Assembly: GCA_947247005.1 (NCBI GenBank)
Contig: OX365949.1
Span: 9,558,001-9,622,000 of the forward strand
Direction: 5' to 3'
From: Spisula solida
Taxonomy: Eukaryota; Mollusca; Bivalvia; Venerida; Mactridae
DNA: 64,000 bases
Below are positions 20,227 to 31,100 of the stretch, piece by piece. Position numbers and translations under genes: made by a program. Positions within the stretch are counted from its first letter, which is position 1; each line of letters opens with the position of its first letter. Under the pieces are notes generated by a model that had not been told where the DNA came from, ran no database searches, and worked only from the letters and a program-made list of their open reading frames with translations.

Positions 20227-22484
20227 TTCGTCCATACCTAATCGTTTGTTCGTTTAGCGTCTGCGGGCTGATAGGTTTGGGCATCTTGAGATGGAAAAAC
20301 AACATTTTTTAGTTTACAATTATTATTGTAGCATATATGAGATATGTAAAGATTGTGTGTAATATTAAATATTGACTCTAAATATAAGCTCAGTAATAGT
20401 TTTTATTTAACACAAACATGATTGCAGTTATTTAAGCAAATTATTATGATTAAAGAGGTACGAGCTGTCTTGTGCGCATGCGCGAAATTTCAAAATCGTA
20501 TTAGATAAGAACAAACATGAATTTTAGTTTCAATGATCGCTTATGAATGTTGATTAATGATAATAAACATAATATTATTGCACAAATTAGATATTTTTAA
20601 CTTTTTATTTTTTGCATGTATGAAAAGTGGGTGGGGAACGGCAAAATTGTGAATAATATGGGTTCACAATAAGTCCCTACAATTGTTCAAATGCAAATGC
20701 TTATATAAATATGTAGTGCAGGGTTTAGTAATAAGAGGTAGCCACACTTTGAAATATTTTTAATAAAAAATTATTTCATTACAATATGCAAATTAGGTTA
20801 ATTTTATGCAAATTTATTCATAATTAGTACTTTTTTATGCACAGCTCCCGAAAAAGGCTGGTGACCCCTATTTTTTATTTGACTAAACTGGTGTTCTATT
20901 TGATACTTAACTTAGGGCCAATTCTAAATCATTTTCGATCGTTAGGTATTTTTTGACATTCATTTGAAATCGTTTGAAAATCACACTTTTTTGCAAGTGG
21001 GTGGGGTAACTATTTATCATGTTCAAATATTGAACTTGTTCACCAGGCAGCCGAAACTGTGACTAATGTCAATAGGAATGACCACTGAACACACAAAATA
21101 TCATGCATTACTTAAAAGTAGTTTCATATAGTAATAATCTTAAAAAGAACATAATGGTGCCATAAATGCAGGAACTAGATAAAATGAACAAAATACAGTG
21201 GTAGGTCATTAGAAAGCCACGTATGTCGAAAACGAGCCTGGTGACATATCATATTTATGATTTCAATGTTGTTCTAGAAGACTGTTCTGACATTTTAAGA
21301 CGTTTCAAGAAAAATTCGATCGTTAGATCAAAGGTGCGCGTTCCTCCTTAACAATGCATGAACGCTATGATAACTATAGCCATACAAATGTTTAATGATG
21401 AGTATAAAATATGTTATAACTTTCGAGGGCTTCTTTTTTTCTCAGGATAGCTAGATATGTTTTAGAACTTAGGATGAACACTAAACGAAAACAAGATTTG
21501 GTATGGTCTTACATAAGATTTTCAGACATGTATACAAACATAAAATAATACATAATTTAGGTTAGTATTCCATTGTCGCAAGTTTTAGTGACTCTTTATT
21601 CACCTAATGGTCTCATACATTGATAAATGAGTGAACTACCTTGTATGTAGATTTTGCAAAACCACTCGCGAAACCTCCGCACTACAATCCTCACTACAAA
21701 GGATCATAATTTGTCTTAACCTCCTTCAGTTCAGTGTTTCTTAGATAGAAGAAATTTGGTTCACAGTTTTGAGAGTGTCCTGAATTTCAGAGCAAGTGAT
21801 GGTATATTGTATTGAACACTTGATCAAAACCAGTAATATCATTTACGGCATCAATAACAGACTGGTACACCTTTCGATTGATGCAATCCTGCATGTTCTG
21901 TGTATGGTAGTGCAAACTTTTCTTGTAGCCATCAAGAAACTACCAAACTCGCGATTGTTTGGTTCACATATTGGTACTGATGTTTTGATAATCAGTTTTC
22001 AAATACAATTTCCATCCAAAGCTGATAATTATATCATCACTCCTTGATACAAACGAAATGTCATTATTTAACATTGCGCTAACGATATCTTTTTCGTGCA
22101 TCGTTTTGTTTTGATGTCATCAATGATGCTCCAGCTGCTTGAAGCCTTTCATATTCTGGGTAGTAGTTCTCTTTTTAGGACAGTTTGAGTGCCAACATTG
22201 TTCATGCTTAGAAAGAAAACAAAGCAACATTCATAAGGTAAGGTAGATATGCCGTTGTTTTGTATTTGTCTAGTGTACTTGGTCTTTGAAATGGAATTAG
22301 TGTTCCTTTGCCTTCACTAAGCCCCTTCCTGTTCCCAAGAGTATCTCCCTTGTGCATTGATTTCCAGCGTTTCCGTCTTAATGACAATGCTTGAATGCCC
22401 CCAAGTTCATCACTGCATATCCTAAAACTGACGCGGCAGTTCAGGATACATTTCGGCAGATATATACTTGAACATTTTACCATT

Positions 22485-22694
22485 TCATTTTTCAACATTA
22501 CCCTGTGCTTTATTACACACTACTGCAATCGCTTTAATTGTTTGTTCTTCATAACTTGCTCTGCGGTTTATGGTAGAACACTTGGGACTATTGTCTCGGC
22601 TGCTGGACACACATTTCACTAAGTTCTTACGATTCTCGCCATCTGAGATGTTGTTGGTCCTAACATGCAACACTGCTGCATCATATTTACTCAT
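22485..22694 (-). pseudogene. Possible SGNH-hydrolase-like retroelement fragment
   Basis: The minus-strand frame begins MSKYDAAVLHVRTNNISDGE, reminiscent of the HxGTNDxxxG block (VLHVGTNNIS) of SGNH-type domains found in some invertebrate retroelement ORF1 proteins. The glycine is replaced by Arg, the downstream sequence is not clearly related, and frames break. Low confidence. Confidence 0.25.
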
Positions 22695-22904
22695 TTCATT
22701 TAATGGATTTTTCCACCTGGGTAACTTTTAATAGTTACCCCCTCATCAGACATTTTAGCAAGGCTTAGTCACTTGCAATTAATACATTAATTTCTGATTT
22801 ATGGTTTCCAGTCGTTATATGGCTATTATAATCTTGAATGTGGGGCCGGATGGGTCAAACATATAATGGAAAATTAGAATTTGAAGGCAGCATTCAACCT
22901 AACT

Positions 22905-22960
22905 AGTCGATCACAGAAAACATCACATACCACAATTACACCTATCATCAACACAACCCC
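22905..22960. repeat. Dispersed repeat fragment (CACAGAAAACAT family)
   Basis: ATCACAGAAAACATCACATA then CCACAATTACAC matches 32262-32340 and part of 62440-62530. Function unknown. Confidence 0.4.
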
Positions 22961-23403
22961 TTGTCCAGTTTAGGAATAAAGCGATCCAGAGTTTTGCTAC
23001 AATGTATGCAATGATAAAAATAATTGAATAGTATTCCTCCTTTGCTAAAGAGTCGAGAATGTCTCGTAAAAATCGGAAGAGTTATACATACTTACGGATA
23101 AAAACATTTTGTTGACAAGAGATCTGCTTGCGTCTTGACCAAACATTCGGTCCCACAATGAAAACGATTAAACAAGAGCCTGTTGCATTCAATCACGTAT
23201 AACTAAACACATGTTGGACAAAGCCGCGGTGTAGCCAACCGTAATTTAGAAGGGGATCTAAAAATGAAATTATTCCAAACTAATTTGTATGATTATAGTG
23301 GAATTTTCAGAAACGCCAGGCACATTTGTTCACAAATTCGAGAAAGTGCATCGTATTAAAAAACACGTTATCTCATCATTATGCTCCAATCTTTGTTGAT
23401 GGG

Positions 23404-23640
23404 TAAATTGCTTTACATCTGTCGGTCGTTTCAAATGGTTTCCGATCGCAAGAACGCAAGAACGCTTCGCCTTAGGATCTTCAAACTTAACATGGAGGTT
23501 GGTCATCAACAGTAGATGGCCCCTGTTATATTGTGGTCAATGTCAATGTGACCATCACCATTTCTGACTATTCCATTGGTTTACTCAAGAACGCTTTGCC
23601 CTAGGATCTTCGAACTTTACTTATAGTTTACCCTACTTCT
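23404..23640. repeat. Dispersed mollusc repeat, partial copy
   Basis: It contains CAAGAACGCTTCGCC, GGAGGTTGGTCATCAACAGT and GTGACCATCACCATTTCTGA. The same sequence is found more completely at 35087-35345 and partly at 25020-25145. Confidence 0.65.
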
Positions 23641-23842
23641 TTGTCCAATCAAAAGCCAGGTATTTTAAAATTTTTGGACCACTTATTCATTTATTAGTGC
23701 AATGGGCACAATATCTAGTAAGTGGTTCATGAAGTAAATCCATTTATTAGGACAATTTGGCTGTTTCCATATATGGAAAACTAGACCCGCCTTCCCTCTA
23801 AATTGTACAGTTATTCCTATATCAGCATATTACCAGCGTATA

Positions 23843-24802
23843 TACGAGGGGTGATCAACAAATACAAGGAAAAAAGCCCCAATTTCTTTATTTGTCATTG
23901 TTATTGAATGAAATTTTCAATACATGAAGATAAATGAATTTCAAGTTGATTCACCGCTGATCATCAATATTAACCAAAGTCAGAACGGATGCGATTTCTT
24001 ATGGCAACAGCACTCGACGTTATGCAGTCCATATTTTGCAACGTTGAACGTAGCAAACGATGACGTATCATTGGTGCATTCGTGTTTTTTGTAATTTTCT
24101 AAAGGATGGGTTATGAATATGTATTATGTAATGATATAATATTACATTCATGATTTCAAAAACAAGTTTTAATGTCAAATTCCGTTTAAGAACTATTTGC
24201 ATCAAAGTCGTTGTCAAAAAATGAGTGCGATACTGAAATCGGCGATGAAGTGTTGTTGCGATTGAAACCTCAAAACATACAAATGGCAATATTGCGCTAT
24301 GCAACGACTACATGTATGTAATGGCATACAAAACAGGTGTATGTTTGGTATAATTATGCTTTCATATGTAGCCGAGTGAAATCTGAATGCCGACATGCAA
24401 ATTGGCTATACGACGTCAATAACAAATTACGTCATCAATACTAATGATCTCCAATAGCTAATTCTTATAATTTACATGCAAATTGGAAAAGAAAAAATGA
24501 TTTTCGGTTTACATGTCTATGAAGAGTATCTAGTTGTAAAGCTATTTTTGAGAATGTTTTACTGCATTATACATTATGAATTGTGCCACAAATGAGTATG
24601 TATACTGTTATATGTACCAACTCCGGTGTACCAATAGTTACGTTACAGTTTCAATGTGTTTTTTTTTCAAAAAATGAGTTCAATGTTTTATAGTTAATTT
24701 TCGTAATACGTCAATCTTTATATGACAAATTATTTTAAGTATTGGTCAATGTTATAAAGATTTCAAAGCATTTTCCCGCGTATTTGTTGATCACCCCTCG
24801 TA
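23843..24802. mobile_element. Mariner-type non-autonomous element, copy 1
   Basis: The left end is TA-CGAGGGGTGATCAACAAATA; the right end is TATTTGTTGATCACCCCTCG-TA. The perfect terminal repeat of about 20 bp and the TA duplication fit mariner elements. A second, direct copy at 39778-40977 shares the interior (ATGAAGATAAAT, GATTCACCGCTGATCA, CACTCGACGT). The 960 bp lack an intact transposase. Confidence 0.85.
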
Positions 24803-24913
24803 CATACAATCTTGCCTTATTTTACCCTCATTACTCCATCAATGGGCATGCTATTGTTTGCAAACAAAAGCATTGGAAATGACACCAAAAAGTGGGCGGG
24901 TAAACTATAAGCC

Positions 24914-25015
24914 GGTTATAGATCACATATTAGAATAATAAACGAATTAAGTACGGCGTTCGCTTCTCTCACTTGTACTTAATTCGTTTATTATTCTAAT
25001 ATATGATCGATAACC
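24914..25015. repeat. Palindrome with 41-bp arms
   Basis: The arm runs from GGTTATAGATCACATATTAG to CGAATTAAGTAC; a loop of about 20 nt (GGCGTTCGCTTCTCTCACTT) separates it from the inverted arm that ends ATATGATCGATAACC. Only a few mismatches. It is probably a small foldback MITE. Confidence 0.85.
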
Positions 25016-25019
25016 TATA

Positions 25020-25145
25020 CATGGAGGTTGGTCAACAATTGTAGATGACTCCAAATGATTTTGAGGTCAACGGTCATAGTTACTGTGACCTTTCACCATT
25101 TTTACTATTGGGCTGCCATGGGGGCTTACGTGTTTCAAACATCTC
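25020..25145. repeat. Dispersed mollusc repeat, partial copy
   Basis: Contains GGAGGTTGGTCAACAATTGT, GGGCTGCCATGGGGGCTTAC and CAAACATCTCTTGTT, matching 35200-35345. A 93-codon open frame here is repeat sequence, not a gene. Confidence 0.6.
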
Positions 25146-26369
25146 TTGTTATCTCAAAGGTCATTATCTAACTTGGAGTTCGAAAGTCACAAATGGCCAT
25201 ACTTTAGCTTGCCCGTACCTCTTGCACAATGCTTCACCACTATCACACAGTGATTGCAATGCCAAAGGTCACACTTCAAGTTCAGAAATAGCCATGTTGT
25301 CTGGATCACAACTTTGTCCTATCTGATGGAATATTAAAATACATAGTACTTACAAAGACAAATCTTTTTTCATATGGATGCGGCTTGCCATACTTCTTTG
25401 ACTAATGTCGGGGTAGCCTATCATTGGTCACTCAGTTCAAGTTATATTTGCAAAAGATCGACATACTAGTAATGCGTTTCGAAAATGGTTTCGATTTATC
25501 TTCTGTACAGTTTAAGGTCATGTTCGAGGAGAAAAATAAAAATAAGTTTTTGCCTAAATTACAAAGCAACACAACCGAATTAAAACACGAGATAAACACA
25601 TTGGCATGGTTGGTATAGCAGATGCGTGCAGCTGTTACACCCACGAACTTTGTACAGATACATAATATCGCCATTTCCAAATTTAGTTTACAAAGCAATC
25701 TGTAAAGGTGATTCTAAATTGGCAAAAATCGACACTCAGTTGATATGTTTATGTGTTTATTCTACTGTTTGGGCGAGGTCATCTATAATTACGAATTTTC
25801 AGATCACGTCACTGTGATTCAAAACGTAGGCATAAGTTCTTAAATGGGTGTATATAGATAAAGTTTATCGTTTCATCGTCTAGACATAATGCGTATATAC
25901 CGTACACTAAACTGTTCGGACCTAAAGACCTCCACTAACTAAAGATGTAAAATTAGAGTCGGATAAATATAATTATTTAATGCTAACTGATGAGATATGG
26001 AGTTCTATCAGTGAAATAAAACCTATATCAGTCACTGGTTATCACCAACAATGTGACTGATATAAGCTCCGCCCCTCACAGGGACTACTTTAATTTACCA
26101 AAATCTCAACACTAAAATGTCTGTAACTTTTTTATTACTGAACGGAAACATGTCATGTGGGGGTTTTTATTCTTAGTTAGACCATTTCCTACAAGTTGGT
26201 GTATGATTAAATGCAAAATTCTCAAAAAAGTCGTTTTCACCTATTCACAATAATCCAAGATGGCGGATTTTGAAGTGAAAAATATGAATGGAATAACATA
26301 TTCATACGTAGCCTAACCACAGTGGTAATTTGGCATAAATAGTACCAGTTTTGACACCATAAAAGCATT

Positions 26370-27988
26370 AAATAAATAGAATATTTGTTTGTTTTGATTG
26401 AATATGGTTAATATCTCATCTTGTAGTGATAAAATTTTAATAACCTTGACTCGTCACTTTTCGCTATAAATGAGGTTCCGGTGGGTTTTTACATACTTCT
26501 GTGGATACTTTCTGTGTCCCAAAATATACCTGAACCCTTTAGGCGCCTTTTAAACCATTCTCCGTGTATCTAGCACCTATAAATCGGTTACAATAGGTCT
26601 CGAAATACGGTAAGGTAGAGCCTGCCGACTTACGGACCAGTGGAACCATAACTCGTCACTGCTTGTAACCTTAACTCGTCATACGAATAACCTTATCAAA
26701 AATCACAGTTTTGCAACCATAGACATTATTTTATGTGTAATTTTATATACTTTAATACAATAATATATCATATTTGAGACTATCATCTATCACATATATA
26801 CAGTAGCAGCATATAAATCATTGGCTAACGTGTCGTGCGCCAGTCGCGATAGCTTTGGACACAACGTTTAACCTGAGCAGCTTTGAATTCGCTGTACATA
26901 AAGTAGAGAGCTTTCTTAAGATTGGTCGTACTAATGATGCCTTTAAGTTTTCTGATGTCCGTTAAGTTTTCTTGGTTAATTGTTTATCCTTTCATTTCAA
27001 CCAATAATGGGCGACAGTTATAAGCATAATACTACATTTGTAGTACTAGTATGTTTTATAAAAATGGAATACATTTGTATGCACATGTTGCAAATGGCAA
27101 CCTTTCGGACCAAGTATGGTGTTCATATTAATCAATTAGAACAAAAATAGAGTAAAAAACAAGCGTGTTTTGTTCCAGAACAAACCATAGACATAAATTA
27201 TACTATTATGCTATAGTATAGCGTAATGAAATGGACAACAGGAGGATACTATTTCGTTAAGTATAGTTATTTACTAATGAGTGCTAGCAGATTTTAAAGA
27301 TATTTGAGTTTCAAAATATGTTCATTTTTAGAATAAAAAATCTTACTAGACGTCTCGAGAATAGCGTTTACAAAGTGAATTGATTTATTGAGACGATTAA
27401 ACGCAAAAGCATATAGTTTACTTAGTAATGTTGCAAATTGGTAGAAGGGTAATGTTAATGTTTTTGTAACAAACCATGGGGTCCGTAAGTCGTCAATGAG
27501 GTCTCAGACTCGTCAATTGTACTTTTCTTATCAAACGAGAGACAAATTCGTAAAGACAAATTATTCCAGTACCCAAAACCCTGAGGGAAATAAGAAATAA
27601 ACGTATCTACATTGCACTATGACCTTTCGCCCGAGACGCCTAAATTCGCAACTTGTCGTCGCCCGTGTTCACAAATAAGTGTGTTTTATGTGAATTTTTG
27701 TATGGCTTAATATTCAAATACTACACAGTTGTAAAACACGTTGGTATGCACAAATATCATAAAGACATATTTAACTTTTAAAAAATGTCCACCTCCAAAC
27801 TTTCTGATGACGTCATAAAAGGTGAGATTACAAAAACAAAAAGTGACGAGTCACTGTTCCTGCCAAGTTAAGGTTCCTTTACGTTATTTTCACTCGCGCT
27901 ACGCGCTCTTGAAAATATTGAATTTTATCACTACACGATGAGATATAAACCATATTCAATCAAAACAAACAAATATCCTCTATTTATT
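26370..27988. mobile_element. Foldback element just upstream of the gene
   Basis: AATAAATAGAATATTTGTTT, then GATTGAATATGGTTAATATC and CATCTTGTAGTGATAAAATT (26370-26438), is matched by its inverted copy at 27915-27988. An inner ACTCGTCAC box (26450) mirrors GTGACGAGT (27842). Other ACTCGTCA or GTCGTCAA words occur at 26650, 26672, 27488 and 27512. About 1.6 kb without coding capacity. The right arm ends roughly 60 bp before the TATA-like box of the downstream gene. Confidence 0.7.
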
Positions 27989-28048
27989 GTTTTGGAGCAT
28001 GTTGTGACGACGATTTCTATGCGACGGTTCGATATCTGGAGCGCCCTC

Positions 28049-28057
28049 TATATATAA
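28049..28057 (+). promoter_or_regulatory. TATA-like box of the seven-exon gene
   Basis: TATATATAA about 90 bp upstream of the first ATG. A start near 28080 would give a 5' leader of about 65 nt. This is positional inference; no transcript evidence was available. Confidence 0.45.
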
Positions 28058-28145
28058 CAGCATATCTGCGGTAAACATCATAATTAGTTAAACCGGAAAA
28101 TACGGGCGTCGTTTCAATCAAGTTAAGGATAGAATACTATTAGAA

Positions 28146-28179
28146 ATGTTTCGACTAATTGCAGTTGCGATTTTCTTCG
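28146..28179 (+). CDS. Gene exon 1: start codon and signal peptide
   Basis: ATG preceded by TTAGAA; 11 codons plus one base; donor GGTATGT. It encodes MFRLIAVAIFF, the hydrophobic core of the signal peptide. The start is chosen because it is the only ATG giving a signal peptide in phase with exon 2. Confidence 0.85.
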
Positions 28180-31100
28180 GTATGTATGATTTAAATTGAA
28201 AATTGAATTTTTTTGTATTGTAACTTTTGAATTCTTAAACCTGTAATTTTTAGGGACGGACTGTTTTAAATTTCTGATAAAAAACCTGCGCGAATGGTGC
28301 AATGACCCTGCTACTTAATATGTTTGAACTACGTTTATTCGCATTGTTAAGTATATACGGGGGTGAATTTTAAAAGACTGAGTCAGTATGTTCTAATTAT
28401 TGCAAAGAATAATTCCATAACTGTATCAACCCATCAGTTATCCTAACTCATTATATGAAACTAGATTCTTTAGTTCCGACATGTTTGAAAACTAGCAAAT
28501 CCTTGCACAACTATATGTAGCCAGAACATAAACAAACGGTCATTGATAACGGACAGACGTATGACACGTGTCATGATACAACGTCTCGCTGAGAGCGTCA
28601 TAGTTCTACGTTACGCCAAGAACGTCACTCATAATATTTCACATAGTTCATATAGATACTGAAGATAGTTACTAGGTTGGGATATCGTATAGATATTAGA
28701 TACTAAACGTGATCGCTTCTTAGACTCATTTGTGTTTGGTTTCCCTTTTCGACATAAGTTGTAGTCTCAAAATGATATCATTCATGGAAAGGTTTTATAT
28801 ACTTATTAGCTAATATTCCTACACAGCATTAGTTGGGATATCTTGAACAATGTGTCACAAACAGTTGCTTGTTTCTAAGCATTATCACACATATTCAATG
28901 CATATATCATGGCCATGCAGGTATACAAATATGTTATTGAACAGGGTTCGAAATAGCTAAGAATAAATGCGTTAGTTGCTGATAGTTTTACAATCTGATC
29001 GACATTTTAACGGCTCCATAACACATGGAAGAAAGATTTTGTACCTGTTATGAATAAGTTCAGTTATTTCTCTGTTGATGTTATTTGTTTTTATTTATTG
29101 TATGTCGCTCTGTGTGCCTCTCGTGCTCTGCTGTTTCCATTTAGCGCTACCTTCTCTGTCCGATTGTATATTACACAGACACTTGTGGTCTGGACCACGC
29201 CCCCACCCGCTACGCGCCTAGAAACATTTTTTTTATTTATTATATATCCAGACCCATTTAGTAATCACACATACATTTGTTGGATGTATTTGATATTAAT
29301 ACAAAATCCTACGTAATTCCCCTACTGAACTGCTTAAATAACACATTTAGCTATAGAGGCATTTACGAATATTTTTTTATTTGTCCCGGATACGTTAAAT
29401 AATGTTTGTGTGATTAATGTATGGGTCTGGGTATACAATGTTGATGATAAAAATATATCAAGGTGCGTACCTGGGGCCAGCCCCTCAAGTGTCTGTGGTA
29501 TATTATACATCGTTTTGACAGCAATACACATTGGCACTCAAATTGTGCCGAATCACGTGTATGTGGTGGAAGATTGATTAGTTTAAAATATAGTAACCAG
29601 GGAAGGCAGAACTCAGCTCAAACAGCCGAGGAAGGAAAATCCTAATTTGATATTTTCTAACCTGTTTATATTGGCGGTGTGTGGTGAAATTTTAACAAAC
29701 TCGATTGATGTAATAATAAAATGTATGTACCGGTAATGTGTAACTGTAGTAACTGTGTAATATACGAGGGTTGTCCGCAAAAGTCGCGAACGCATAACAT
29801 AATTTGGAACGAGTTTATAAATAAGCTTAGCCTTCTACTCAATCCTTAGTATGTGTAAATGAATAGTATTATATGTTTATAAATAAAGAAATAAATATTG
29901 TTTAAACTAACGCATAATTTTCCAGAAAATCTTTCACATATTATTCATTAGTTATTTCTTTACATATGTGTGATATTAAAAATTCATTTTTTTTCTTAAT
30001 TTTGGTAATTATACTTGATTGACTAATGCGAGTTGGGTAGAGTCGGCGATCTCTTCAAAAGACAATGTATGCAAATTGTGAATACAATGGACGACAATAC
30101 AATAAAAAGCAATGTTCGCGACTTTTGCGGACCACTCTCGTACTTAACATGATTGCATGATGAGGTATCTCAACGTGCTTGATGGTTGTTTTAAACGTGA
30201 GTACTGGATTGATAGGGTAATGTTATACTAGTAATCGAACTTTACAAAATCGTCCATATGAAGCCTAGGTCCCACTGAGCATTCTTTTTGCCTCGGCGAT
30301 GTACCCGCGATTTAAATTACTGAGTTATCAGGTCATCGGGAACAGGTTCGGGTCGTGGTCTAGGGGAGGCTTCGGGGAAGTCATGAGACAGTTTGTGGTA
30401 AAAGAAGGAATTGTGATGCATCGGGTGTTATCTGGAGAACATAACCGATGTGGAATTTCTCAGTGGGACCCAGCTGGAATTTTCTTCAGTGGGACCTAGG
30501 TGGAATTCCTCAGTTGGACCTAGGTGGAATTCCTCAGTTGGACCTAGGTGGAATTTCTCAGTTGGACCTAGGTGGAATTCCTCAGTGGGACCTAGGTGAA
30601 ATTCCTCAGTTGGACCTAGGTGGAATTCCTCAGTGGGACCTAGGTGAAATTCCTCAGTTGGACTTAGGCTTAATAATGTTTTTTCTCTATGATCCCTCTC
30701 TTTTCAGGTGGAGTCGCCGTGAACGCACAATCATGTATGACAAGCACAAACAACGCGACATTTGATACATATATTACCACTATAGATGACGCACTGCCAG
30801 TACTATCGAACCCACCAACTGATCAACAACTTGCAGATACATTCTCCGAGTTCTGTAACAACACTGACGTAATGTGAGTATACTAATAGTAGCCTGTATA
30901 GTCCGTTTAATCGGATCTGTCACTTGTATACAAACATTGCAATATAATAACTTTTATTGTTTTAAACATTTTGTTTGGAGAAACGGGCAGTGAAAACCAA
31001 TACATTATTCACTAGGCTACATACTTCTACACAAAATATATATTAAAATAATGCATTAATAAGAGAATATGCAATGTTTATATGTACACATTGTTATGTA

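Larger units (their letters stand above)
20227..23403. other. Long stretch without a supported gene
   Basis: AT-rich; a GTGGGTGGGG(A/T)A phrase recurs (20626 and 20999, also 48819). A possible decayed retroelement protein lies at 22485-22694. No splice-consistent exon, TIR or array stands out. Confidence 0.4.

Noticed and set aside
25045..25326. A 93-codon plus-strand frame
   Set aside because: Its first third is the dispersed repeat also seen at 35200-35345; no domain in the rest.
30448..30765. A 105-codon open frame with GGIPQLDL peptide repeats overlapping exon 2
   Set aside because: It is in a different frame from the spliced gene and consists of the 24-bp minisatellite in intron 1; exon 2 begins after it with a good acceptor.
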